A stretch of DNA of 16,766 nucleotides from an uncultured Actinomycetes bacterium (GTDB lineage Bacteria > Actinomycetota > Actinomycetes > S36-B12), in the NCBI GenBank assembly GCA_937876275.1, contig CALFIA010000072.1:1-16766 (forward strand). Reading direction: 5' to 3'. The stretch's first letter is position 1. Every line of letters begins with the position of its first letter. The notes beneath the pieces are model-generated. The model did not search any database. It worked only from the letters and a program-made list of their open reading frames with translations, and was not told the DNA's origin. Positions 1 to 7,474 of this stretch are shown here, piece after piece. The position numbers and the translations under genes are program-made.

Positions 1-627
1 TCCCCGTTCCTCTGGTACCTCAACCGAGGAACCGGCCTCGTCCTGCTCGTGCTGTTCACGCTCACCAACATTGACATCCTCATGGCTCGCATCTTCTTGT
101 CAGAGGATTCCTCAGGCGAGTACAGCGTCGGCGTGCTGCTGGCCAAGATCGCGTTCTTCCTGCCGAACGCCATCATCATCGTGCTCTTCCCGAAGATGAC
201 CACCGGCAACTCGCGACGCACTGTCTACATTGCCACCGGGCTCACGGCCGTGGTCGGACTCCTCATCACTGGCTTTAGTCTCGTGTTCGGTGATCTCGTG
301 ATCCGCGTTCTCGGCGGAGTGCAGTACGTAGATCTCGGTCTCGGCACCGATGCCTGGCTCTTTGCCCTCGAAGGATCCGCTTTCGCTCTCGTGCAGGTGC
401 TGCTCTACGCACGCCTGGCGGCCGAAGACAAGCGTGCTGCGGCGTCGGTATGGATCGCCTTGGTTGTTCTCGTCGCCATCATCGCCCTGTGGCGTCACGC
501 AGATGTCGTGCAGATCGTCACCACAGTCGTGGGTGTCTCACTTGTGCTCACCTTGATCGGACTCTTCCTCGATTGGCGAGGCGGACGCGAGGTCAGCGTG
601 GTCGAGCCAATCGAGATGGCGGAATAG
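1..627 (+). CDS. Polysaccharide/lipid flippase-like membrane protein, C-terminal part (5' partial)
   Basis: The reading frame is open from base 1, so the gene begins left of the window; the GTG at 49 is only an internal codon. The visible 208 residues contain about six hydrophobic segments separated by short charged loops. A stretch around residues 22-67 (an NIDILMARIFL segment, then a helix ending in VLFPKM) resembles the Asp-containing helix and the 'lfP+m' helix end of Wzx/MATE-type polysaccharide exporters. The likely role is moving a lipid-linked saccharide across the cytoplasmic membrane, but this rests on family resemblance of a fragment. The C-terminus ends in a short acidic cytoplasmic tail. 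A 90-bp gap separates it from the next gene. Another multi-span transporter is possible. Confidence 0.6.
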   Translation, partial: SPFLWYLNRGTGLVLLVLFTLTNIDILMARIFLSEDSSGEYSVGVLLAKIAFFLPNAIIIVLFPKMTTGNSRRTVYIATGLTAVVGLLITGFSLVFGDLVIRVLGGVQYVDLGLGTDAWLFALEGSAFALVQVLLYARLAAEDKRAAASVWIALVVLVAIIALWRHADVVQIVTTVVGVSLVLTLIGLFLDWRGGREVSVVEPIEMAE

Positions 628-717
628 TCCCGCACACCACTGTGATTCAATCGTGATCACGGGCCTGGAACCGCGGTCGGCAGCATGCCGTCACACCGAC
701 AGGCCGAAGGAGTGAAC

Positions 718-1953
718 ATGAGCGACACGAATGAAGTGCAGGAACCGCGCAAGCGCGGGGGACGACGCCTGCTGATTGCAGGCGGATGCGTCGTTGCGCT
801 TGGTGCAGTGGCTGTCGGTGGTGCCGTTGTCGGTCGCGCCACGACTCCGCAGACTCAAACCGCTCCGAATGTCACCGAGCCGGCCAACGAGCCTGGCACC
901 GTGCCGATGGGCATGTCGAATGGCGCAGCGCCGCAAGCCTCGGATACCAAGGTCGCGTCAAGCTCGATGATCTGGCCGGGATTCAACACTGTGTTCACTC
1001 CCGGCAAGGGCTTGCCGAATAAGTCAGGAGCGGCATCCGGATACACCGTTGATGACACCGGTATCGATCGCGCCGCACTCGCTGCACAACTTGCGAAGAC
1101 ATTCGGTGTTGCCGGCGATCCGGTCAAGAATGATTACGGCTGGAGCGTAGGTCCGACCGATGGCTCCGGCCCGACTATCTATGTCAACGACGATTCCTCC
1201 GCGTCATGGTCGTACAACAACCCGAGTGGCTACGGAACGCCGACACCGGTCGCGGTTGATGCACCCGCGAGCAGCGGCGTGGCCGGAACGACCAGTGGAG
1301 CGGTGGAAGGCTCGCCTGGTCCGAATCCGACCGTGAGCCCGGCGCCCTCGAAGAAGGACGCGCAAGCCTGGGCCACTGACATCTTGACTCGTCTTGGCGT
1401 TCCGCTCGACAAGGTTGACTGGCAATTTGATGTCTACGATCCGTTCACGACGGCAACCGCCTACCTCACGATCAAGGGTGAGCGGACTCAATTGCAATGG
1501 TCGGTCACCTTCTTCGGCGATGGCGAAATCGCGAGTGCGTATGGCTTCGCTGCGGGTCTTGTCGAAATTCCCGGTTACGCGATCATCGGAGCCAAGGACG
1601 CCATTGCACGGCTCAGCCAACCCGGCTGGAGTGCGCTGCAGCCCGCGATGATCTCGACAGGTGATGTCTCGATCGCGAATGACGGTCAGCCTGCCGCCGA
1701 GCCCACCCTGCCGCCGAATCCCACCTACCTAGGCCGCCCTGCGCTCGGAGTCACGATCACTGTCGCCACCATTACGAAGGCCGAGCTTGGCCTAGCGCAG
1801 TACTGGCAGCCTGACGGCACGATCTTGCTGCTGCCGGCCTACGTGATCTCCGATAAGGATGGTCACCAGTGGTCGATGCTCGCGGTCGATGACGCCTACG
1901 TGGCCTTCACCCAGGTGGCGCCCAATGACGGCCCGATGCCGATGGCGCGCTGA
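718..1953 (+). CDS. Hypothetical membrane-anchored extracytoplasmic protein
   Basis: This 411-residue protein is not recognised. The ATG at 718 is preferred over the in-frame ATG at 685 because AAGGAG (707-712) sits five bases before it. Residues 1-17 are polar and basic (KRGGRR), residues 18-39 form one Gly/Ala/Val-rich hydrophobic helix, and the rest is soluble. It is therefore a type II-anchored or secreted protein with the bulk outside. A Pro/Thr/Ser-rich linker follows the helix. Two folded regions are then separated by a second Gly/Pro/Ser-rich linker around residues 180-215. The second region is rich in aromatic residues and beta-prone segments. The plan (short basic tail, one helix, large exported domain) resembles actinobacterial proteins found next to anti-sigma factors, but no such partner is visible. 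Function unknown. Confidence 0.75.
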   Translation: MSDTNEVQEPRKRGGRRLLIAGGCVVALGAVAVGGAVVGRATTPQTQTAPNVTEPANEPGTVPMGMSNGAAPQASDTKVASSSMIWPGFNTVFTPGKGLPNKSGAASGYTVDDTGIDRAALAAQLAKTFGVAGDPVKNDYGWSVGPTDGSGPTIYVNDDSSASWSYNNPSGYGTPTPVAVDAPASSGVAGTTSGAVEGSPGPNPTVSPAPSKKDAQAWATDILTRLGVPLDKVDWQFDVYDPFTTATAYLTIKGERTQLQWSVTFFGDGEIASAYGFAAGLVEIPGYAIIGAKDAIARLSQPGWSALQPAMISTGDVSIANDGQPAAEPTLPPNPTYLGRPALGVTITVATITKAELGLAQYWQPDGTILLLPAYVISDKDGHQWSMLAVDDAYVAFTQVAPNDGPMPMAR

Positions 1954-1989
1954 GGCTCACTCTGCTCATCGGTAAGGTTGTCGCCGTTA

Positions 1990-2074
1990 GGCGAGGTGGC
2001 AGAGCGGCCGATTGCAGGCGCCTTGAAAGCGCCCGTGGGGAAACTCACCGGGGGTTCAAATCCCTCCCTCGCCG
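1990..2074 (+). tRNA. tRNA-Ser (anticodon UGA)
   Basis: The sequence folds as a class II tRNA. A 7-bp acceptor stem pairs GGCGAGG (1990-1996) with CCTCGCC (2067-2073), with discriminator G at 2074. The anticodon stem GGCGC/GCGCC encloses loop CTTGAAA (2022-2028), whose anticodon TGA (2024-2026) reads UCA and other UCN serine codons. A long variable arm (about 2034-2050), as expected for serine tRNAs, precedes the T arm with loop TTCAAAT. The CCA end is not encoded. The next gene starts only 12 bases downstream. Confidence 0.95.
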
Positions 2075-2086
2075 CGTGGAGTGTCG

Positions 2087-2551
2087 ATGACGATGGCTGA
2101 GCTTGTGCTGCACATCGTCATCGACATTTTCATTGTCGTGGCGCTCTCGGTGCTCATCGGAGCGCTGGCTCCGCGCTGGTCAGCCGGCTGGCTCGACCGT
2201 GATCGTGGGCTCTTATGCCTGACTCGATTCGATACCCCACTCGCGTATCGCCGACTGGGCATTCACGCGATCAAGGACAAGCTGCCCGAGCTCGGCTCGA
2301 TCTTCGGCGGGCAGAGCAAGGGCCAGCTGCCCGGCTCGGAAGCGGAGCAACTGGCCCTCTATGCACGTGAACTTCGTCGCGCTGAATGGGTGCACTGGAT
2401 CTCAATGCTCACCTGGATCCCACTGGCCTTCTTCAACCCTTGGTGGCTGACTCTGGCGTTCGCGATCGCAGTGATTGTCGGCAACGCACCCTTCGTGCTG
2501 ATCGTGCGCTACAACCGGATGCGCGTGCTGCGCATTGCCGGTCGTGGCTAA
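2087..2551 (+). CDS. Small membrane protein of the CrtO-like (glycosyl-diaponeurosporenoate acyltransferase-like) family
   Basis: This is a 154-residue protein with a hydrophobic N-terminal helix (about residues 5-27) and two C-terminal hydrophobic segments (about 105-140). The middle carries a charged conserved-looking block: YRRLGIHAIKDKLPELG (54-70), then FGGQSK (73-78), then a helix with ELRRAEWVHW (95-104), ending in RYNRMR (141-146). These blocks match my recollection of the family named after CrtO, the acyltransferase of staphyloxanthin synthesis. Actinomycetes carry such proteins outside carotenoid clusters, and no crt genes are visible here, so the substrate is unknown. The ATG at 2087 is chosen because GGAG (2078-2081) lies five bases upstream; GTG 2081 and ATG 2093 are alternatives. 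Its stop lies six bases from that of the convergent dehydrogenase. Confidence 0.6.
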   Translation: MTMAELVLHIVIDIFIVVALSVLIGALAPRWSAGWLDRDRGLLCLTRFDTPLAYRRLGIHAIKDKLPELGSIFGGQSKGQLPGSEAEQLALYARELRRAEWVHWISMLTWIPLAFFNPWWLTLAFAIAVIVGNAPFVLIVRYNRMRVLRIAGRG

Positions 2552-2557
2552 GAATCA

Positions 2558-3601
2558 CTATAGGGATGCAGTGTCTATGACAAAGCGGTAGCGGACGTCT
2601 GATGCTACGACGCGCTTCCAGGCATCGTTCACCTGATCGACGGCGATGGTCTCGATCTCGCTGACGATGTCGTGAGTTCCGCAGAAGTCGAGCATTTCCT
2701 GGGTCTGCGGCATTCCGCCGATCATCGAGCCGCCGATAGAGCGACGCTGATCGAAGAGTGCGAAGGCGGGAATCGACAGCGGCTTCGGCGGTGCGCCGAC
2801 AAGCGCCATCACGCCGTCGAGTCCGAGCAGATTGATGTAAGGAACCACATCGATGTCGGCCGACACGGCGTTGACGACGATGTCGAAGGAATTACGCGCA
2901 GCCTTCATCTGGTTCTCGTCGCCCGAGTAGAGGAAGTGATGGGCACCGAGGCTCATCGCATCCTCTTCCTTGCCCTTCGAATGGCTGATCATGGTGACGT
3001 CAGCACCCATGGCCACTGCGAGCTTGACGCCCATGTGGCCAAGACCGCCGAGACCCATGACGCCGACCTTCATGCCCGGGCCGACCAGCCACTTGCGCAG
3101 GGGGTTGTACAAGGTGATGCCTGCGCACAGCAGCGGTGCCGCGGCGTCGAGGGGCAGATTCTTGGGGATGTGCAAGACGTAACGCTCCTTGCACACGATG
3201 TAGGTGGAGTAACCGCCATAGGTCGGAGTGACGCCATCGCGCTCGAGACCGTTGTAGGTCGGGGTGTTTCCGCCATTGAGGCAGTACTGCTCTTCGCCGA
3301 TGTTGCAGTTCTCGCACTCACCGCACGAGTCGACGAAGCAGCCGATGCCTGCGTGATCGCCAACCTTGAACTTGGTGACCTCACTGCCGACGGCGACGAC
3401 GACGCCGGCGATCTCGTGGCCGGGAACCATCGGGAAGATCGCCTCGCCCCACTCCTCGAGACCCTGATGGATATCGGAGTGGCAGATGCCGGCGAACTTA
3501 ATGTCGATGGCCACGTCAAAAGGACCGACCTCGCGGCGGTTGATGGTGTGCGGGACGAGCGGCGCGCCGGGAGTGGGTACGGCGTATGCGCGAGTTTCCA
3601 T
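2558..3601 (-). CDS. Zinc-dependent NADP alcohol/aldehyde dehydrogenase (cinnamyl-alcohol/YahK type)
   Basis: This is a complete 347-residue medium-chain dehydrogenase that interconverts alcohols and aldehydes in the cytoplasm. Catalytic zinc ligands are visible as Cys40 (GICHSD), His62 with Glu63 (PGHE) and Cys159. The structural zinc is held by Cys93, Cys96, Cys99 and Cys107. The nucleotide fold starts at GLGGLG (183-188). The following strand ends in ISHSKGK, the Ser/Lys pattern that binds the NADP 2'-phosphate in the CAD/YahK group. The length fits the family. The ATG at 3601 is preceded by AAAGGA. The gene points the same way as the upstream AroE-like gene, 77 bases apart, so co-transcription is possible. 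No inositol-type operator lies in front of it, and the physiological substrate cannot be read from the sequence. Confidence 0.9.
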   Translation of the reverse strand: METRAYAVPTPGAPLVPHTINRREVGPFDVAIDIKFAGICHSDIHQGLEEWGEAIFPMVPGHEIAGVVVAVGSEVTKFKVGDHAGIGCFVDSCGECENCNIGEEQYCLNGGNTPTYNGLERDGVTPTYGGYSTYIVCKERYVLHIPKNLPLDAAAPLLCAGITLYNPLRKWLVGPGMKVGVMGLGGLGHMGVKLAVAMGADVTMISHSKGKEEDAMSLGAHHFLYSGDENQMKAARNSFDIVVNAVSADIDVVPYINLLGLDGVMALVGAPPKPLSIPAFALFDQRRSIGGSMIGGMPQTQEMLDFCGTHDIVSEIETIAVDQVNDAWKRVVASDVRYRFVIDTASL

Positions 3602-3678
3602 GTCGGTCCTTTTTCGATGGGGGATGTGCGGTGAAGGAATCGATTAAAGCGGTCCGTTCGACGTGCTAGGTGAAGTCT

Positions 3679-4533
3679 CTATGACGTTCCGAACAAATCC
3701 TCGAGACGCGCGCGCATGACGCGACCATCGAGCTCGATACCTGTCCACAGTCGAGTGGCGACAAGAGCCTGATTCACCAGCATGCCGAGGCCATCGAGGG
3801 TGGTGCACCCATTCGCTGCAGCTGCAGTGAGGAGCGCGGTGCGCGGGGGATTGGTGATGACATCGGCGACGATCATGTGGGGTAGCAACGTCGAAGTGTC
3901 GAGATTAAGACGCGCACTTGAATCGCCGAAGCCGATAGAGGTTGCGTTGATGACGATGTCAGTAGATGCAGGAACCGAGAACTCGTGATCCCACTGCACG
4001 AAGTCGCTACCCGCTGGAGTGTTCGCGGCGAGATGGTCGGCAAGCTCCTGGCCGCGTGACGCGGTGGTGTTGACGACTGTGATGTGGGATGCCCCGGCTA
4101 GGGCAGTCTCGACGCCAATCGCCCGCGCGGCACCGCCTGCGCCGAACATGACCACCCGCTTGCCCGTGGGGTCGACAATCGGGAGCAATGACTGCAAGAA
4201 GCCTTTGCCGTCGGTGTTCTCGCCGATCAAGCGATCACCTGCGATCACGACGGTGTTCACCGCACCGATGATGCGGGCCGAGGCGGCGAGTTCGTCGAGG
4301 TGCTCGATCACGGTGACCTTGTGGGGAAGTGAGCAGTTGAAGCCCAGCCACCCCATGGCCACGGCACCGTCGATGGCTCCCTTGAGGTGCTCAGGTGCGA
4401 CCTCGCAGTTGATGTAACGAACGTGCGCACCGGCTGCCTGGTAGGCCGCCTCGACGATGTCGACGGTGGGGTTCTCCGCGGCCTTCTGGGCGAATGAACC
4501 AGTGAGGCCGGGGAGGAAATCAGGTGCAGACAT
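3679..4533 (-). CDS. AroE-fold dehydrogenase, probably not a true shikimate dehydrogenase
   Basis: This 284-residue protein has the two-domain shikimate dehydrogenase fold. Visible motifs are SLPHK with the catalytic Lys72, IGAVNTVV (89-96), ENTDGKGF (105-112) with the catalytic Asp108, the dinucleotide loop GAGGAARA (131-138), and DGLGMLVNQA (247-256). The N-terminus reads GLTGSFAQKAAENPT where AroE enzymes have a Ser-x-Ser motif that holds the shikimate carboxylate, so that pair is missing. The NADP clamp, normally NRTxxR, reads NTTASR (155-160) with the first Arg replaced, which may favour NAD. Both changes suggest a catabolic dehydrogenase for another polyol. The gene diverges from iolC across 113 bases holding one LacI-type operator. 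The ATG at 4533 has only a weak AGGG upstream. A quinate/shikimate role remains possible. Confidence 0.8.
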   Translation of the reverse strand: MSAPDFLPGLTGSFAQKAAENPTVDIVEAAYQAAGAHVRYINCEVAPEHLKGAIDGAVAMGWLGFNCSLPHKVTVIEHLDELAASARIIGAVNTVVIAGDRLIGENTDGKGFLQSLLPIVDPTGKRVVMFGAGGAARAIGVETALAGASHITVVNTTASRGQELADHLAANTPAGSDFVQWDHEFSVPASTDIVINATSIGFGDSSARLNLDTSTLLPHMIVADVITNPPRTALLTAAAANGCTTLDGLGMLVNQALVATRLWTGIELDGRVMRARLEDLFGTS

Positions 4534-4609
4534 GATCCCTGAGCCTAGTTGGGGCCAACGCCAACGGCGATCCGGGAAAGGGGTTCCCTCGACGGCCTCC
4601 CCGTGCTAA

Positions 4610-4625
4610 ATTGGAGCGCTCCAAT
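4610..4625. promoter_or_regulatory. LacI-type operator before iolC
   Basis: ATTGGAGCGCTCCAAT is a perfect 16-bp palindrome with the central CG typical of LacI-family operators. An extended -10-like element TGCTAAATT (4604-4612) overlaps its left edge, so bound repressor would block polymerase or the start of transcription. It lies 21 bases before the iolC ATG and 76 bases from the start of the divergent AroE-like gene, and could control both. The same core recurs at 12501-12512 and 14825-14842. Confidence 0.85.
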
Positions 4626-4646
4626 AGATTCCGGCGGAAGGCCACC

Positions 4647-5624
4647 ATGGCAGGCGATCAGCTCCCTGAGCTCCTTACGATCGGGCGCATTGGTGTCGAC
4701 ATCTACGGCCAGGAGCTCGGCCAAGGTCTCGAGGATCCGCAGACCTTTGCCAAGGCCGTGGGGGGCTCGGCGACCAACGTCGCCGTTGCTGCCGCTCGGC
4801 TTGGTCACCGCGCCGCGGTATTGACCAAGGTCGGCGATGACTCACTAGGCACGTATGCCATCCGCGACTGCGAAGCCCTGGGAGTCGACACTCGCTGGAT
4901 CAGCCGCATGCCCGGCGGTCGCACCGCTGTCGTTCTCACCGGGCTCGACAACCCGGGTGACCCTGAGCTCGTGTTCTACCGCGATGGCAACACTCCCGAT
5001 CTTCAGCTCACGTCAGCTGATCTCTCCGATGATGTCGCCCGTGACGTTGATGTGCTCTGGTACACCGGATCCGCGTTGTCACGCGAGCCATCTACGTCAA
5101 CTGTTCTTCATGCGCTCCAGGTACGTGAGCGTCGCGAGCACGTGATCTACGACCTCGACTACCGCCCGTCTTTCTGGAACTCACGTGATGAGGCAACTGC
5201 GGCAATCGGTGCGGCAATCGATTACGCGACCATCACCATCGGCAACCGCGAGGAATGCTCCGTCGCTCTCGGCATGCCGATCGACTCGAAGCCCGATGAC
5301 TTTGCTGCTGGCTTCCTCGATCGCGGAGTGAAAGTAGCCATCGTCAAGCAGGGCGCCGACGGAGTTCTCGTTGTCACCGCTGATGAGCGCGTCGTCGTGC
5401 CGGGTATTCCGGTTGACGTGGTCTGCGGACTCGGCGCCGGTGATGCCTTCGGTGGTTCCTTCGTGCATGGCATTCTCAGCGGCTGGTCGCCGGCAGATGC
5501 GGTCACCTACGCCAATGCCGCGGGCGCCATCGTGGCCTCGCGACTTCTGTGCAGCCATGCAATGCCCACCGATACTGAGGTTCGAGAACTCCTTGCTGCG
5601 GCAGGGCGGAAGGTCCCCGCATGA
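4647..5624 (+). CDS. iolC: 5-dehydro-2-deoxygluconokinase
   Basis: IolC phosphorylates 5-dehydro-2-deoxy-D-gluconate with ATP, the fifth step of myo-inositol catabolism, in the cytoplasm. The 325-residue product is a complete PfkB/ribokinase-family enzyme. It has the N-terminal glycine-rich signature GGSATNVAVAAARLG (39-53), a DLDYRPSFW block (169-177) typical of IolC, and the C-terminal signature GAGDAFGGSF (263-272) with catalytic base Asp266. The ATG at 4647 is chosen over the upstream TTG 4611 because GGAAGG lies just before it and the TTG falls inside the operator. It is the first gene of a four-gene operon and overlaps the next gene by four bases (ATGA), which implies translational coupling. 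The identification is strengthened by iolB and iolG downstream. Confidence 0.93.
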   Translation: MAGDQLPELLTIGRIGVDIYGQELGQGLEDPQTFAKAVGGSATNVAVAAARLGHRAAVLTKVGDDSLGTYAIRDCEALGVDTRWISRMPGGRTAVVLTGLDNPGDPELVFYRDGNTPDLQLTSADLSDDVARDVDVLWYTGSALSREPSTSTVLHALQVRERREHVIYDLDYRPSFWNSRDEATAAIGAAIDYATITIGNREECSVALGMPIDSKPDDFAAGFLDRGVKVAIVKQGADGVLVVTADERVVVPGIPVDVVCGLGAGDAFGGSFVHGILSGWSPADAVTYANAAGAIVASRLLCSHAMPTDTEVRELLAAAGRKVPA

Positions 5625-6526
5625 GCAACACCGTGACCCACGCTGACATCGAGCGCATTACTCACCTCCGTGTCACGAACCCGGCCGCGGTGCGCGCTGC
5701 CCTGCGTGAACGCGTGCGCCCCGCAGGCCTGCCTGCCGACGGCAAGATGATGCTCATCGCTGCTGATCACCCGGCTCGCGGGGCGATCGGCGTGGGCACA
5801 GATCCGATGGCGATGGCAGACCGCGCTTCCCTTCTCGATCGAATCGTCACGGCACTCAATCAGCCGGGCGTTGATGGCATCTTGGGCCAGCCTGACATTC
5901 TCGAAGATCTCGCGGTGCTCGGTGCGCTCGACGGCAAGCTCGTCTTCGGCACCATGAACCGTGGCGGCATCGTCGGTGCGAACTGGGAGCTCGACGATCG
6001 CATGACTGCCTATGATGCTGCGCATACCGCGTCGATGAATCTCGATGGCGCGAAAATGCTGTTGCGCATCGAAGACACCGACCCCGGCGTAGCACGCACC
6101 ATCGAGGCATGTGCTCAGGCCGTCACCGATCTCGCCGATCGTGATCTGATCGCGATGCTCGAGCCGCTGCCGTATGAGATCACGCCAGAAGGCAAGGCAA
6201 AGCTCATCAAGGATGACGCGAAGCTCATCCGTGCCACCGCTATAGCGGCGGGCATGGGTGCCACGAGTGCCTACACGTGGCTCAAGCTTCCGGCATGGAG
6301 CGACATTGCGGCAGCGGCTGCAGTCTCCACACTGCCCGTGCTCATTCTCGGCGGAGATCCCGGTGATAACTGGGATGCCGCGTTTGCCGACTGGGCTCGC
6401 GCTCTCGAGCAGCCCACCGTGCGAGGCCTGGTGATCGGCCGTGCACTCCTCTTCCCACCCGATGGTGATGTCGCCGCAGCTGTGCAACGCGCTGCCGCGC
6501 TGGTCAGGCCGGGGGGCACCGCATGA
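5621..6526 (+). CDS. Cgl0158-type (beta/alpha)8 aldolase, candidate for the IolJ step
   Basis: This 301-residue cytoplasmic protein resembles the Cgl0158 family, TIM-barrel proteins related to class I aldolases (DeoC/LacD-like). Visible conserved-looking blocks are LIAADHPARG (45-54), GTMNRGG (110-116), DRMTAYD (126-132), GAKMLLRI (143-150), MLEPLPYE (179-186) and YTWLKLPAW (218-226). Lys145 and Lys222 are possible Schiff-base lysines, but this is inferred from motif setting only. It overlaps iolC by ATGA at its start and iolB by ATGA at its end. It therefore occupies the slot where the aldolase should cleave 6-phospho-5-dehydro-2-deoxygluconate into malonate semialdehyde and dihydroxyacetone phosphate. 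No class II IolJ is seen in the window. The family call is firmer than the exact reaction. Confidence 0.78.
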   Translation: MSNTVTHADIERITHLRVTNPAAVRAALRERVRPAGLPADGKMMLIAADHPARGAIGVGTDPMAMADRASLLDRIVTALNQPGVDGILGQPDILEDLAVLGALDGKLVFGTMNRGGIVGANWELDDRMTAYDAAHTASMNLDGAKMLLRIEDTDPGVARTIEACAQAVTDLADRDLIAMLEPLPYEITPEGKAKLIKDDAKLIRATAIAAGMGATSAYTWLKLPAWSDIAAAAAVSTLPVLILGGDPGDNWDAAFADWARALEQPTVRGLVIGRALLFPPDGDVAAAVQRAAALVRPGGTA

Positions 6527-7455
6527 GCATCGACGTTCCTTGGCATCTGCCGGCAGGCTCATTGAGTAGCGGTGGAAATCTGATCACTTTGACGCCCGAA
6601 GATGCTCAGTGGCGGTACTCGGGCTTGCAGGTATTCGCCCTCGTGGCCGGCGAAACCCGCAGTATCGAACTCGACGGCATTGAGGCCGCAGTCATTCCGC
6701 TCAGTGCAACCGGCCTCACGGTCGACATTGCTGCAGGCGATGCAGCCGCAGTGAGCTTCGCCCTTCAGGGCCGTGCCGGTGTCTTTGCCGCTGTCACCGA
6801 CTGGGTCTACGCGCCGACTGGGTCGATCGTGACGATCACGGCATCGACCGTAGGTGAGGTGGCACTCGCCACTGCGAAGGCCGAAGAGGTCTTTCCTCCC
6901 GCCTACCTCGCCGCTGACAGTTACCCGGTCACGGTACGCGGCGCGGGAGTGTCGACCCGGCAGGTCAATCTGCAGGGTCACCCCGACACCTTCGCAGGAG
7001 CACAGCGCTTGGTGTGGTGTGAAGTCCTGGCACCCGGCGGTAACTGGTCGAGTTACCCGCCGCACCGTCATGACGGCATCGGTGACTGCCCGTGGGAGAA
7101 CGAGGAGATCTACTACTTCCGCATCGGCAAGGAAGATCTCTCCGGCAAGGTGGGGCCGCACGGTGACCCCGAAGGCTTCGGCATCCATCGCACCTACACG
7201 GCGCCGGAGGATCCCGGGCTCCCCGTTGACGCAACTGTTGAAGTGCGTGATGGCGACGTGTTCTTGGTGCCCCGCGGCTACCACGGTCCGAGTATCGCGG
7301 CTCCCGGCTACCCGATGTACTACCTCAACGTGCTGGCCGGCCCCAACGATCGCACGCTCAACTTCTGTGACGACCCCGCGCATGCCTGGATTCGAGAATC
7401 CTGGACCGGCGTTGCCACTGATCCCCGAGTTCCCCTCACCCCGGTTTCCCAGTAA
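6523..7455 (+). CDS. iolB: 5-deoxy-glucuronate isomerase
   Basis: IolB converts 5-deoxy-D-glucuronate to 5-dehydro-2-deoxy-D-gluconate, feeding IolC. The 310-residue protein is a bicupin. The C-terminal cupin shows the metal-binding pattern YPPHRHD (178-184), with His181 and His183, then ENEEIYYFR (192-200), with Glu195 as a further ligand. PRGYHGP (250-256) supplies the distal His254. The N-terminal cupin (roughly 15-120) has lost such residues, as is normal for the family. It is somewhat longer than the Bacillus enzyme. The start ATG overlaps the aldolase stop by four bases. A 19-base gap with a good ribosome binding site separates it from iolG. Confidence 0.93.
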   Translation: MSIDVPWHLPAGSLSSGGNLITLTPEDAQWRYSGLQVFALVAGETRSIELDGIEAAVIPLSATGLTVDIAAGDAAAVSFALQGRAGVFAAVTDWVYAPTGSIVTITASTVGEVALATAKAEEVFPPAYLAADSYPVTVRGAGVSTRQVNLQGHPDTFAGAQRLVWCEVLAPGGNWSSYPPHRHDGIGDCPWENEEIYYFRIGKEDLSGKVGPHGDPEGFGIHRTYTAPEDPGLPVDATVEVRDGDVFLVPRGYHGPSIAAPGYPMYYLNVLAGPNDRTLNFCDDPAHAWIRESWTGVATDPRVPLTPVSQ

Positions 7456-7474
7456 TCAATTGAAAGAGGAGCAC

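Noticed and set aside
2672..3634. Long plus-strand open frame (320 codons) opposite the zinc dehydrogenase
   Set aside because: It is antisense to a gene with complete zinc and cofactor motifs. Its His/Asp/Val-rich composition is the usual by-product of GC-rich codon bias.
4545..4824. Overlapping short frames on both strands across the iolC promoter region
   Set aside because: They run through the operator and the start of iolC, with no ribosome site or domain support.
5507..6562. Minus-strand open frame of 351 codons opposite the aldolase gene
   Set aside because: It lies opposite a well-supported operon with ATGA overlaps, has no recognisable domain or ribosome site, and is explained by GC-rich codon bias.
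6559..7383. Minus-strand open frame of 274 codons opposite iolB
   Set aside because: iolB carries clear cupin metal motifs on the other strand; this frame has no motif or start signal.
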